From Subtercola boreus (GTDB taxonomy: Bacteria; Actinomycetota; Actinomycetes; Actinomycetales; Microbacteriaceae): DNA of 64,000 bases. Location of the stretch: the NCBI RefSeq assembly GCF_003399645.1, contig NZ_NBXD01000013.1, positions 1 to 64,000 on the forward strand, in the 5' to 3' direction. The notes beneath the pieces are model-generated. The model ran no database searches. It saw nothing but the letters and a program-made list of their open reading frames with translations, and was not told the DNA's origin. A program made the position numbers and the translations under genes. Below are positions 41,739-49,762 of the stretch, piece by piece (within the stretch, counting starts at the first letter, position 1; each line of letters begins with the position of its first letter).

Positions 41739-42821
41739 CTACGGTGCGAGGGGCACGCCGAGATAGGCCGCGTAGCGGTCAGCCGCACGCGCAGCACCCC
41801 GCTGTTGCGCCGCCGACAGAGGCTCGAAGGGCTGCGGCAGCACTGCGACCCGTTTCGGCGACGCCCTGCGGGACCAGGTTCCGACGATGCGGCCGCCGGC
41901 CACAATGGTCGGCATGAACATACCGTTGTTGCCCGGAACGATCCGCTCCCAGTACTCCGGAGCAAGCACCGCGGTGCGGTTCGCATAACCCAGCAGGTAT
42001 TCGTCGAAGCCCGGCAGCAGCTGCACTACCGCTCGCAGTGGGGGCTGCGCGAGCGTGCCGGCGGGCATCCAGTACTCCGCACCGTCGACGACCAGCGATT
42101 CGAGGTTGTCGCGGGCGGCGTCCAGCCCCAACCGGGCGTCGCCCGTGAGCAGGTTCGACCACCACAGAAAGTCCCTCAGCGTTGCCGGACCGTGGCTGGT
42201 GAAGTACCGCAGGGTGAGCTCCCGCGCGCCCTCGTCGTGCGAGAGGCGACGCGGATGCTCGACCCACTCCTCGAGCAGCACCAGAGCCTGCGCCCCGCCC
42301 ACCATGGGCCCGAAGCACAGCGTCTTGGTGTGGCTGAGGTACCACAGCAGGTGCGAGCCGCGGTTGCTCGTCGTATCGATTCCGTGCACCCGGAACTCGG
42401 CGAAGAGCGCGTCGCGAACCAGCGACCGACCGCCCTCCAGGCTAGCGATTGCCACGGCGCGGGCCTTTTCGAACGTGTCGGAGTCCAGTCCGAGCTGCCG
42501 GTGACGGGTGGCCGCGCCGGTCACCGTGCGCGTGGCGGTGAGGTCGAGCATCCATTCGAGGTCTTCGGCGACGACGAAGTGCAGGGTTCCGCGGAAGGGC
42601 CACGAACGCACGACCGCGCCGGAGTTCAACTCGTCGTCGACGGTGGCGAGCGTGGCGCCGGGGGAGCGCAGGGCGATCGACCTTTTCGCTCCGGGAAGGT
42701 CTTGCGCCTGCATCGCGGTCATGAACCGCACGACACCGGTCGGGTCGAGGGCGGGTGGCTGTTGGATGTGCTGGTTAGCCAGCCTCAGCCGGGCTAGTTG
42801 TACTGCCTGCTGCTTGTTCAT
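41739..42821 (-). CDS. AlkZ-like winged-helix DNA glycosylase (HTH_42)
   Basis: This 360-aa protein is a member of the winged-helix HTH_42 group, which includes the AlkZ and YcaQ DNA glycosylases. The region FMTAMQAQDLPGAKRSIALRS carries the Q-x-Q motif (Gln38, Gln40) that acts as catalytic motif in AlkZ; YcaQ-type proteins have QxD. WPFRGTLHFVVAEDLEWML, HLLWYLSHTKTLCFGP and LLPGFDEYLLGYANR are also typical. The expected reaction is excision of bulky or crosslinked bases. It follows the App1-like gene by 21 bp and may be co-transcribed. Confidence 0.8.
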   Translation of the reverse strand: MNKQQAVQLARLRLANQHIQQPPALDPTGVVRFMTAMQAQDLPGAKRSIALRSPGATLATVDDELNSGAVVRSWPFRGTLHFVVAEDLEWMLDLTATRTVTGAATRHRQLGLDSDTFEKARAVAIASLEGGRSLVRDALFAEFRVHGIDTTSNRGSHLLWYLSHTKTLCFGPMVGGAQALVLLEEWVEHPRRLSHDEGARELTLRYFTSHGPATLRDFLWWSNLLTGDARLGLDAARDNLESLVVDGAEYWMPAGTLAQPPLRAVVQLLPGFDEYLLGYANRTAVLAPEYWERIVPGNNGMFMPTIVAGGRIVGTWSRRASPKRVAVLPQPFEPLSAAQQRGAARAADRYAAYLGVPLAP

Positions 42822-42842
42822 GTGGCCACTCCGGCGCAGCGA

Positions 42843-43937
42843 CTACAGCAGGTCGGCCGCGTGGAGCTGTTTCGCCAGCCCCGAACCGTCGGGGGCGTAC
42901 ACCCAGAGCGCGTCGGACTTCTCGCTCATCGACTCAGACTTCGAACGACCACCGGCGAGCACCGCCTCGCTCGGGGAGAGCTGCCGGATGGCGATCGCCG
43001 CGACGTTCTCGGGGTGCTGCTCTTCGAACTCCCCGTAGATCTCCTCGTCGTGCTGCCCGTCGTCGCCGATGAGCAGCCACTGCATCGTGGGGAACTCCTC
43101 GGCGAGCCGATGCAGGTTGTCGCGCTTGTGTTCGCGACCGCTGCGGAAGAGCCGGTCGTGGGTGGGCCCCCAATCGGTGAGCAGCAGGGGCCCCGACGGG
43201 TACAGGTTGCGCGACAGAAAGCGGCTGAGGGTCGGCGCCACGTTCCATGCGCCCGTGGAGAGGTAGATGGTGGGCGACCCGGGATGACCCGATGCCAGCC
43301 GGTCGAGCAGCACCGCCATGCCCGGCGTGGGCATGCGCGCGTGCTCGTCGAGTACGAAGGTGTTCCATGCCGCGAGCAGGGGGCGGGGGAGGGCCGTCAC
43401 CATGACGGTGTCGTCGATGTCGCTCACCACGCCGAACTGTGTCTCGGGCGCGATGATGAAGACCTTCGATTCGACGATCGGGGAGTCTTCGGCGCGCAGT
43501 GAGATCGTGTGCCAGCCCGGTTCGAGTGTCGCGGGGATGACCGCATCGACCACGCCGCCCCGGTCGGCCTTGACCTGGTGTTCGACGCCGCCGACGGTCA
43601 CGCTCACATCGACTTCGTTGATGGGCACCGAGGTGAAGCTGCGCCAGCCGCGCACCATCTCCTCGCGCCGACCGATGATCGGCAGGCGCCGGCGCGGTTT
43701 GCGGTCGTGGGTGAGCAGCACGCGACCGAGCACCCGGATCCACGCCGTCGAGCCGTAGCCGGTGTAGGGGATGACCGTGGTGTCGTAACCGCGTTTACGA
43801 GCCCTGTTCTCGCGGAACTCGTGCAGCGCATCCTCGATGCGGGCCGCGCGGTGCAGAATGCGCTCCGGCGTGATGCGCTCAGGAATGGCCCAGGGCGTCG
43901 CGGCCGGAAGGGGGGATCGTACCGTTTCGTCTGCCAC
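42843..43937 (-). CDS. App1-like phosphatase (DUF2183)
   Basis: The 364-aa protein has the DUF2183 catalytic block VVSDIDDTVMVT (DxDxT, HAD-type; Asp nucleophile) at about residue 192, and later IYLSTGAWNVAPTLSRFL, LLLTDWGP, HKRDNLHRLAEEFP and LLIGDDGQHDEEIYGEF, the pattern of the yeast App1 phosphatidate phosphatase family. It would remove phosphate from a lipid or small metabolite. GTG 43937 is the start. It heads a likely two-gene unit with the AlkZ-like gene and is divergent from the TetR regulator. Confidence 0.85.
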   Translation of the reverse strand: MADETVRSPLPAATPWAIPERITPERILHRAARIEDALHEFRENRARKRGYDTTVIPYTGYGSTAWIRVLGRVLLTHDRKPRRRLPIIGRREEMVRGWRSFTSVPINEVDVSVTVGGVEHQVKADRGGVVDAVIPATLEPGWHTISLRAEDSPIVESKVFIIAPETQFGVVSDIDDTVMVTALPRPLLAAWNTFVLDEHARMPTPGMAVLLDRLASGHPGSPTIYLSTGAWNVAPTLSRFLSRNLYPSGPLLLTDWGPTHDRLFRSGREHKRDNLHRLAEEFPTMQWLLIGDDGQHDEEIYGEFEEQHPENVAAIAIRQLSPSEAVLAGGRSKSESMSEKSDALWVYAPDGSGLAKQLHAADLL

Positions 43938-43948
43938 GTGATCAGTCT

Positions 43949-43975
43949 GTCAGACGTCCCTGCAGAGCGTCTGAC
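43949..43975. promoter_or_regulatory. Inverted repeat between App1-like and TetR genes
   Basis: GTCAGACG at 43949-43956 and CGTCTGAC at 43968-43975 face each other across 11 bases, just upstream of the App1-like start. It may be an operator for the divergent unit or a hairpin. Confidence 0.35.
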
Positions 43976-44128
43976 CCGGCGTGAGGTTGGCCACGAGCAT
44001 CCATTCGACAGAAAGTCTTACGTTCGCGACACCATCAGCACAGTTTTCTGACAGATGGTGGAGAACTTCTCAAGAACCTGCGCCCATTGTCACTGGTCAC
44101 GCAGACACGGCGAGTAACATGAGACTTA

Positions 44129-44141
44129 CTTGTTACACAAG
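44129..44141. promoter_or_regulatory. Possible TetR operator
   Basis: CTTGTTACACAAG has arms CTTGT and ACAAG around TAC. A second, wider pair, GTAAC at 44114-44118 and GTTAC at 44132-44136, overlaps it. It lies about 70 bp before the TetR start and is a candidate autoregulatory site. Confidence 0.4.
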
Positions 44142-44208
44142 AACATTCCGAGCAGAAGGTGATGCCCGCCAGCGGCCACCGCTCATAGTGAAGGGGCCGG
44201 CCAGAAAA

Positions 44209-44880
44209 GTGTCACTCAGTAAGCTCATCGATGAAACCCTGCTCGAAATGGTCAACGTACGCAACGAACCCGTGCAGGTGCGCAGTTCCACCCGAATTTC
44301 GGCGCTGGTCGACGCTGCTGCCGAGGTGGTCGAAGAGGTCGGCGTCGAGCGCATGACCACGGCCATGGTCGCCGAGCGGGCGGGCGCCTCGATCGGCACG
44401 GTGTACCGGTACTTCCCCGACCGGATCGCCGTGCTGTCGGCCCTCAGCCTGCGCAGCATGGACCGCTTCCTGCGGCAGACGCGCGAGAACATCCTGCGCG
44501 AGAAGCCCGCCACCTGGATCGACATGATGATGATCGCCTTCGAGACGTCGGTCGCCATGCACCGCACCGAGGTCGGCTTCACCTCGATCCGTCTCGGCGA
44601 CCTCGTGTCATACCCCGATGTCGAGCCGGCGGGCATCCGGTCGGTGCGCATCGCCAACGCGTTCGCCGCCATCATCAGCCAGGACTTCGGCCTCGACTCG
44701 ACGGCCGAACTCACCCTGCACCTCGAGATGACCGTCAACATGATGGATGCGCTCCTGGTGCGCGCCTTCGTGAGCGAGAAAGACGGCGACGACAGGATCA
44801 TCACCGAGGCACGCTCGATCGTCTCGACCTACCTCGCATCGTTCAGCGAGAAGCCGGCCAAGGCCGCCTCGAAGAAGTAG
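44209..44880 (+). CDS. TetR/AcrR-family transcriptional regulator
   Basis: The protein has 223 aa from GTG 44209; ATG 44248 is another option, and upstream codons do not look like protein. The helix-turn-helix spans STRISALVDAAAEVVEEVGVERMTTAMVAERAGASIGTVYRYFPDR, a typical TetR DNA-binding domain with GTVYRYF. The C-terminal part is a helical ligand-binding or dimerisation domain. It lies just upstream of an OpuC-type transporter on the same strand, so it may control it, although TetR proteins often act on a divergent gene. The effector is unknown. Confidence 0.9.
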   Translation: MSLSKLIDETLLEMVNVRNEPVQVRSSTRISALVDAAAEVVEEVGVERMTTAMVAERAGASIGTVYRYFPDRIAVLSALSLRSMDRFLRQTRENILREKPATWIDMMMIAFETSVAMHRTEVGFTSIRLGDLVSYPDVEPAGIRSVRIANAFAAIISQDFGLDSTAELTLHLEMTVNMMDALLVRAFVSEKDGDDRIITEARSIVSTYLASFSEKPAKAASKK

Positions 44881-44901
44881 GTCTGCTCCGCCTGTCGGAG
44901 G

Positions 44902-44928
44902 GTTGCGTCACACTGTGTCAAGCGCAAC
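44902..44928. promoter_or_regulatory. Nested palindrome upstream of the OpuC-type operon
   Basis: GTTGCG at 44902-44907 pairs with CGCAAC at 44923-44928, and ACACTGTGT at 44910-44918 is itself a palindrome inside it. It lies in the gap between the TetR gene and the transporter operon, so it may be an operator or a short terminator. Confidence 0.4.
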
Positions 44929-44995
44929 GGCGTGCTTTGCCAATTCACGGTTTCGGTGTTTGGCTTAGCTCTCAACCTCACGACTGGAGATCTGC

Positions 44996-45808
44996 GTGAT
45001 CGAATTCCGCACGGTGACGAAGCAGTTCCCCGACGGAACGGTGGCGGTCGACGCACTCGATCTGGTCATCCCTGCGCGTCAGACCACGGTTCTCGTCGGA
45101 TCGTCGGGGTCGGGCAAGACGACGATCCTCCGCATGATCAACCGGATGGTCGACAAGACGTCGGGCGACATCGAGATCGATGGCGAGGACATCTACTCTC
45201 TCAACCCCGTGAAACTGCGGCGCAGCATCGGTTACGTCATGCAGAACTCGGGCCTGCTGCCGCATCGCAAAGTGGTCGACAACGTCGCCACCGTCCCGAT
45301 GCTGAACGGGGTGAAGAAGGCCGACGCCCGTGAGGCGGCGCTCACGCTGCTCGACACCGTGGGGCTCGACCGGCAACTGGCCGAGCGGTACCCCAGCCAG
45401 CTGTCAGGGGGTCAGCAGCAGCGCGTCGGTGTGGCCCGCGGCCTCGCGGCCGATCCGAACATCCTCCTGATGGACGAACCCTTCGGCGCCGTCGACCCGA
45501 TCGTGCGGGCCGAGCTGCAGCAGGAGCTGGTGCGCATCCAGCGCGAACTCGGCAAGACCATCGTGTTCGTGACGCACGACATCGACGAGGCGTTTCTCCT
45601 GGGCGACCAGGTCGTGCTGCTTGAGAAGGGCGGCCGCATCGCGCAGGCGGGCACGCCCGCCGACATCCTCTCGAAGCCGGCCAGTGACTTCGTCGCGACG
45701 TTCATCGGCGCAGATCGCGGTCGACGCGCCCTGCGGGTCGAGGTCGTCAACGGCCGCAGCGTCGTGGTCGACGAAGACGGTCGCCCGACCGGGGTGCTGC
45801 AGTCGTGA
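44996..45808 (+). CDS. Compatible-solute ABC transporter ATPase (OpuCA-like)
   Basis: This 270-aa protein is an ABC ATPase: Walker A GSSGSGKTT (about residue 35), signature LSGGQQQR (about 136), Walker B ILLMDEPFGAVD and switch VTHDIDEAF. The sequence follows the ProV/OpuA/OpuCA pattern. It lacks the C-terminal CBS domains of OpuCA and OpuAA, so osmotic gating by CBS domains is not expected. It energises uptake of glycine betaine, choline or a similar solute. It is the first gene of a four-gene unit, starts at GTG 44996 after CTGGAG, and is followed by two permease genes and a binding protein. Confidence 0.9.
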   Translation: MIEFRTVTKQFPDGTVAVDALDLVIPARQTTVLVGSSGSGKTTILRMINRMVDKTSGDIEIDGEDIYSLNPVKLRRSIGYVMQNSGLLPHRKVVDNVATVPMLNGVKKADAREAALTLLDTVGLDRQLAERYPSQLSGGQQQRVGVARGLAADPNILLMDEPFGAVDPIVRAELQQELVRIQRELGKTIVFVTHDIDEAFLLGDQVVLLEKGGRIAQAGTPADILSKPASDFVATFIGADRGRRALRVEVVNGRSVVVDEDGRPTGVLQS

Positions 45809-45866
45809 CCGCCAGTGCCGCGAACGGCCTCGTGCAGAACTGGGCCGCGCTGAAGAGGTCACTCGC

Positions 45867-46565
45867 ATGAATTGGGTCGTCAACAACCTCGGGCTCATCT
45901 GGAGCCTCACGCTCGACCACATCGCCCTGGCCGTGCCCCCGATCATCCTGGGTTTCCTGATCTCGATCCCCATCGGCTGGGTCGCCAACCGCTACCACGC
46001 CTCCCGTGGCGTTCTGCTCACGATCAGCGGGCTGCTCTACACGGTGCCCTCGCTGCCGTTGTTCATCGCGCTTCCCGCGATTCTCGGCACCGGCATCCTC
46101 GACCCCGTCAATGTCGTCGTCGGCCTCACCATCTACGCCGTTGCGCTCATGGTGCGTTCGGTGGCGGATGCTCTGGCCGCCGTCGATTCCGGTGTACGCC
46201 AGGCGGCCACCGCCATGGGCTACTCGGGGTGGCAGGGGTTCTGGCAGGTGGAGTTCCCTCTCGCCGGTCCTGTGCTGCTCGCCGGTCTCCGCGTGGTCTC
46301 GGTGAGTACGGTGAGCCTGGTGAGCATCGGTTCGGTGATCGGCGTCTCGAGCCTCGGCTACCTGTTCCTGAACGGGCTTCAGCGCAACATCGTCGCAGAG
46401 GTCATCAGCGGCATCGTCGCGACCCTCGTCATCGCCATCGTGTTCGACCTGATCCTCGTGGCGGTCGGCCGTATCCTGCTGCCGTGGGCGAAGGCCGATC
46501 CGTCGGCCCGCCAGACCAGGCGCCGCACAGCCGAGCGCGCCCTCACGGGGACGGTGACCTCGTGA
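45867..46565 (+). CDS. Compatible-solute ABC transporter permease (OpuCB-like)
   Basis: This 232-aa protein has about six membrane helices (LGLIWSLTLDHIALAVPPIILGFLISIPIGW, TISGLLYTVPSLPLFIALPAILGTG and others). The loop VRQAATAMGYSGWQGFWQVEFPLAGPVLLAGLR is the EAA-type motif that contacts the ATPase. ATG 45867 is chosen because the homology begins there. It is 58 bp after the ATPase gene and overlaps the next permease by 4 bp. Along with the second permease it forms the membrane pore. Confidence 0.88.
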   Translation: MNWVVNNLGLIWSLTLDHIALAVPPIILGFLISIPIGWVANRYHASRGVLLTISGLLYTVPSLPLFIALPAILGTGILDPVNVVVGLTIYAVALMVRSVADALAAVDSGVRQAATAMGYSGWQGFWQVEFPLAGPVLLAGLRVVSVSTVSLVSIGSVIGVSSLGYLFLNGLQRNIVAEVISGIVATLVIAIVFDLILVAVGRILLPWAKADPSARQTRRRTAERALTGTVTS

Positions 46566-47299
46566 ACCTCTTTCTCGACGGGATCGCGTGGATCTTCGAT
46601 CCTGCCCACCTGAACGGCCCCGGCGGCATCTGGGTGCGCATCGGCGAGCAGCTCTCGTACACCTTCGGCGCGGTGGCGCTGGCCGCGATCATCGCCATTC
46701 CGCTCGGCCTGTGGATCGGCCACACCGGCCGCGGCCGCGACGTGGCCGTGCTCACCTCGGGCGGATTGCGCGCGCTGCCGAGCCTCGGCCTGCTGATCAT
46801 CTTCGCGCTGGCGATCGGGATCGGGTTCAAGGCGCCGCTGCTCGCGTTCGTCATCCTCGCCATCCCCTCCCTGCTCTCGGGCGCCTACGCCGGGGTCGAG
46901 GCCGTCGACAGGCGCACCGTCGACGCTGCTCGCGCGCAGGGGATGACCGAATGGCAGGTGCTCACGAAGGTGGAGCTTCCACTCGGCCTGCCCCTGTTGA
47001 TCGGCGGAATCCGTTCGGGTGTGCTGCAGGTCGTCGCGACGGCGACACTCGCCTACTTCGCCAGTGGCGGCGCACTCGGCGTGTTCATCAACGACGGCCT
47101 CAAGACCCGCGATTACGCCGAGCTCATCGGCGCCTCGATCATCGTCACCGTGCTCGCACTGCTGCTGGAGGGCATATTCGCCCTGCTGCAGCGGTTGTTC
47201 GTGCCACGCGGTGTCACCGCGGGTCGAATATCAGACGTCCGCTCTCGGCCACTCCGGCCGCGCGCGGTGGTGGGATCCCCCATCCAAGAAGGGAAATAG
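46562..47299 (+). CDS. Compatible-solute ABC transporter permease (OpuCD-like)
   Basis: This 245-aa permease starts at GTG 46562, overlapping the previous stop (GTGA). It has about six helices and the EAA loop DAARAQGMTEWQVLTKVELPLGLPLLIGGIRS, followed by LQVVATATLAYFASGGALGVFINDGL. It pairs with the upstream permease. The last ~35 residues (RISDVRSRPLRPRAVVG) are a cytosolic basic tail. The binding protein gene begins one base after its stop, so the four genes form one operon. Confidence 0.88.
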   Translation: MNLFLDGIAWIFDPAHLNGPGGIWVRIGEQLSYTFGAVALAAIIAIPLGLWIGHTGRGRDVAVLTSGGLRALPSLGLLIIFALAIGIGFKAPLLAFVILAIPSLLSGAYAGVEAVDRRTVDAARAQGMTEWQVLTKVELPLGLPLLIGGIRSGVLQVVATATLAYFASGGALGVFINDGLKTRDYAELIGASIIVTVLALLLEGIFALLQRLFVPRGVTAGRISDVRSRPLRPRAVVGSPIQEGK

Positions 47300-47300
47300 C

Positions 47301-48236
47301 ATGTTCACAGCATTGAAGAAAGGCCGTATCGCCGCCCTCGGCGTTATCGCGGTCAGTGCGGCAGTCGCACTGGCAGGGTGTTCGTCAGGGAGCAGTCCGC
47401 TCGACGCGGGCTCGACCTCGACCGGCTCGGCCGCGGCGGGCACCATCGTCATCGGCTCGCAGTCGTACTACTCGAATGAGATCATTGCGGAGATCTACGC
47501 TCAGGCACTTGAGGCCAATGGCCAGACCGTGACCCGCAAGTTCAACATCGGCCAGCGCGACGCGTACCTGCCCGCTCTCGCCAGCGGAGAGGTCACCCTC
47601 TTCCCGGAGTACTCCGGAAACCTGCTGCAGTTCTATGACAAGTCCACCGCCGCGGTCTCGGCCGACGATGTCTATGCCGCACTGAAGACGGCCGTGCCCG
47701 CGAACCTCGAAGTTCTCGAGCAGTCCGCCGCAGCCGACCAGGACTCCTACAACGTCACCAAGGCGTTCGCCGACGCCAACGGCGTGACGAGCATCGCCGA
47801 TCTGGCCAAAGTGTCGAACGTCACACTCGGCGGTAACGCCGAACTCGCGACCCGCCCCTACGGCCCTCCCGGGCTGCTCAGCACCTACAACGTCACGGTC
47901 GGCTTCACGCCGATCGATGACTCCGCCGGCCCGCTCACGCTGAAGGCCCTGCTCGACAACACCATCCAGGTCGCGAACATCTACAGCGCCGACCCGAGCA
48001 TCGGCGAGAACAACCTCGTGACGCTCACCGACCCGAAGAACCTGTTCCTCGCGTCGAACGTCGTACCGCTGATCAACAAAGACGCCGCGACCCCCGAGGT
48101 GACCGACGTGATCAACAAGGTCGACGCCGCGCTGACCACTGAAGATCTCGTGAAGATGAACGGTGAGAGCACGACCGACCAGAAGTCTTCGGCCGACATC
48201 GCGAAGGAATGGCTCGACGGCAAGAAGCTCTTCTAG
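47301..48236 (+). CDS. Compatible-solute ABC transporter substrate-binding lipoprotein
   Basis: The 311-aa protein has a lipoprotein signal peptide (VIAVSAAVALAGCSSG, lipobox LAGC, Cys about residue 28). The mature domain is OpuAC-type: IVIGSQSYYSNEIIAEIYAQALEANGQTV, FPEYSGNLLQFYD, ELATRPYGPPGLLSTYNV, then FLASNVVPLINKDAA, DVINKVDAAL. FPEYSGN and the Tyr/Phe/Trp-type residues are the usual ligand cage for quaternary amines. It delivers the solute to the two permeases. Confidence 0.9.
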   Translation: MFTALKKGRIAALGVIAVSAAVALAGCSSGSSPLDAGSTSTGSAAAGTIVIGSQSYYSNEIIAEIYAQALEANGQTVTRKFNIGQRDAYLPALASGEVTLFPEYSGNLLQFYDKSTAAVSADDVYAALKTAVPANLEVLEQSAAADQDSYNVTKAFADANGVTSIADLAKVSNVTLGGNAELATRPYGPPGLLSTYNVTVGFTPIDDSAGPLTLKALLDNTIQVANIYSADPSIGENNLVTLTDPKNLFLASNVVPLINKDAATPEVTDVINKVDAALTTEDLVKMNGESTTDQKSSADIAKEWLDGKKLF

Positions 48237-48254
48237 AGCATCCTGTGACGGCGG

Positions 48255-48296
48255 TTTCCGGTCGTGCTACGACGTGAAGAGCAGCACGACCGGAAA
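48255..48296. terminator. Bidirectional terminator overlapping the M56 gene end
   Basis: TTTCCGGTCGTGCT at 48255-48268 pairs perfectly with AGCACGACCGGAAA at 48283-48296 around a 14-base loop. The right arm lies inside the last codons of the M56 peptidase gene, whose stop is in the left arm. It separates the transporter operon from the convergent blaI-M56 unit. Confidence 0.75.
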
Positions 48297-49202
48297 CGCC
48301 AGCAGGAGCGCAGCGAGGCCCAGGATGCCCGTGCGGGCGGCGAGCGTCAGCTGCGGCTCCGGGTTGGTGAGTCGTCGCATGCGCACCAGAACCGCGGGGG
48401 GTGCCGGATCGGTCACCGCGACCGCGGAGGAACCGCGGCGCACGATGTTCTGCGTTTCGGCCGAACCGACCAGCGCGATCGCTTCGGCGAGGGTCGTGTT
48501 GTCGGTGGAACGACGGCTCTGGTCATCCGCCAGCATCTCGATCAGCAGTGAGACGGCGACCTGTGCGAGCGTCGCGATCGGGAACCACGGTAATGAGCCG
48601 CGCCACGACTCGAAGGCGACGAGCAGAATGTGGTGCTGCTGCTGCAGGTGAGCGCGTTCATGCGCGATGACCGCCTCGAGCTGGTCGGCGTCGAGCAGCG
48701 AGACCAGGCCTTCAGAGAGCACCGTGACGGTGCGGGCGCCCGGCAGGCAGTAGGCCACCGGCGCGGGTGAATCGAGGATGAGCGTACCGGGCCGGCCGAC
48801 CAGGGGCGTACTCAGCAGGTCGACAAGCGAACGGTGTCGGCGGCGCTGGCGTTCCGTGCGCACGATCGTGACGATGAGGTTCAGCACGAGATGAGCCGCG
48901 AGGAGGGCAGCGCTCGACAGAGCGAAAACGTGGATGAGGCCGACCCCGGGGGGTAGTGCGCCGGCGAAGAGCAGGGGCGGCAGGTCGAGCAGCCCGCTGA
49001 TGATGCTGCCGCCGAACGGGATGAGCCCGAACGTCACGAGTGACCCGATCATCGACAGGCCACCGGTGAGGGCGATGGACTGCCAGAGCAGCAGCGCAAC
49101 ACCGGGGGAGCGCGATGGCCAGTGCGCCCTGGCGAGCAGAACGGGAACCGGCCACGCCAGAATGACCGCGAGCGCGGCAAGGGTCAGAGAGGCGAAAAGC
49201 AC
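48267..49202 (-). CDS. M56-family metallopeptidase (BlaR1/MecR1-type)
   Basis: The 311-aa protein has about four membrane helices and a cytosolic peptidase domain between them. The zinc site is VIAHERAHLQQQHH (HExxH at about residue 180), with a downstream EMLADDQ as the possible third ligand region. CLPGARTVTVLSEGLVSLLDADQL precedes the active site, as in the family. It lacks the C-terminal penicillin-binding sensor domain of BlaR1, so its stimulus is not a beta-lactam in the classical way. It lies 25 bp after the blaI-type gene and would cleave or inactivate that repressor. The final codons overlap a terminator stem. Confidence 0.85.
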   Translation of the reverse strand: MLFASLTLAALAVILAWPVPVLLARAHWPSRSPGVALLLWQSIALTGGLSMIGSLVTFGLIPFGGSIISGLLDLPPLLFAGALPPGVGLIHVFALSSAALLAAHLVLNLIVTIVRTERQRRRHRSLVDLLSTPLVGRPGTLILDSPAPVAYCLPGARTVTVLSEGLVSLLDADQLEAVIAHERAHLQQQHHILLVAFESWRGSLPWFPIATLAQVAVSLLIEMLADDQSRRSTDNTTLAEAIALVGSAETQNIVRRGSSAVAVTDPAPPAVLVRMRRLTNPEPQLTLAARTGILGLAALLLAFPVVLLFTS

Positions 49203-49227
49203 GCGCCCAGCGTAGCTGTCGCGGCCG

Positions 49228-49650
49228 TCAGTTGGCCGGGGTGGCGCGGATCGCCGACGTCGACGAGCTCTCGTCGCCGGGTGTCGCAGCCCGCTGTTCG
49301 AGCAGCTGGCGCAAAGTGTCGGCCTCCTGCGGACTGACCTGACCCACGAACCGCGCCAGCGCGGCCGCGCGGTCGGGCTCGCTGCCCAGCACCTGCTGGA
49401 GGAGCTCGGCGGTGTGATCGGCGCGGGTGGTCACGGCGAAGTAGAGGTGCGGGCGCACCTTGCGGTCGCGGTCGACGAAACCCTTGCGCTCGAGGCGCGA
49501 GAGAACGGTGAGCATGGTTGTCAGTGCGAGGTCTTTGCCGGCACTGGTCTTGTGCGCCAGCTCGTCACGCAGCTCGGCGGCCGTCACGGGTGCGTCGCTC
49601 TGCCAGAGCCGTTCCATGATCGAGCGCTCAAGATCGCCAAGTGTTGCCAT
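49228..49650 (-). CDS. BlaI/MecI/CopY-family repressor
   Basis: This 140-aa protein has a winged helix in MATLGDLERSIMERLWQSDAPVTAAELRDEL, then TTMLTVLSRLERKGFVDRDRKVRPHLYFAV, the classical BlaI pattern. The C-terminal part (ADHTAELLQQVLGSEPDRAAALARFVGQV) dimerises. It represses by binding dyad sites and is normally removed by a M56 peptidase, here encoded just downstream. ATG 49650 is preferred over an in-frame GTG at 49656. It is divergent from cydA, with three TTCTAC-N5-GTAGAA repeats between them. Confidence 0.92.
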   Translation of the reverse strand: MATLGDLERSIMERLWQSDAPVTAAELRDELAHKTSAGKDLALTTMLTVLSRLERKGFVDRDRKVRPHLYFAVTTRADHTAELLQQVLGSEPDRAAALARFVGQVSPQEADTLRQLLEQRAATPGDESSSTSAIRATPAN

Positions 49651-49657
49651 GACCACT

Positions 49658-49663
49658 ACATTA
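49658..49663 (-). promoter_or_regulatory. Probable -10 box of the blaI-M56 unit
   Basis: TAATGT on the minus strand lies 7 bases before the ATG at 49650. The -35 position 17 bp upstream falls within operator 1, so repressor binding there would block transcription of the unit. Confidence 0.45.
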
Positions 49664-49681
49664 GCGGGTTTTTCCTGCGCG

Positions 49682-49743
49682 TTCTACGAGAGGTAGAAAG
49701 CTGTTCTACACTAGGTAGAAGTCAACTTCTACAAACTGTAGAA
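49682..49743. promoter_or_regulatory. Three tandem BlaI-type operators between blaI and cydA
   Basis: Three 17-bp copies of TTCTAC-N5-GTAGAA lie at 49682-49698, 49704-49720 and 49727-49743, with centres 22 and 23 bp apart (about two helix turns), so they face the same side of the DNA. The arms are identical in all copies and only the 5-base centre varies. The last one ends 19 bp before the cydA start, and the first covers the -35 region of blaI. This is the arrangement expected for a repressor acting on both divergent units. That the bound protein is BlaI is inferred from position and family. Confidence 0.85.
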
Positions 49744-49762
49744 CAAGACGCGTGGAGGAATC

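Noticed and set aside
48267-49202. Beta-lactam sensor BlaR1
   Set aside because: The protein ends soon after the peptidase domain and has no penicillin-binding domain, and no beta-lactamase gene is nearby.
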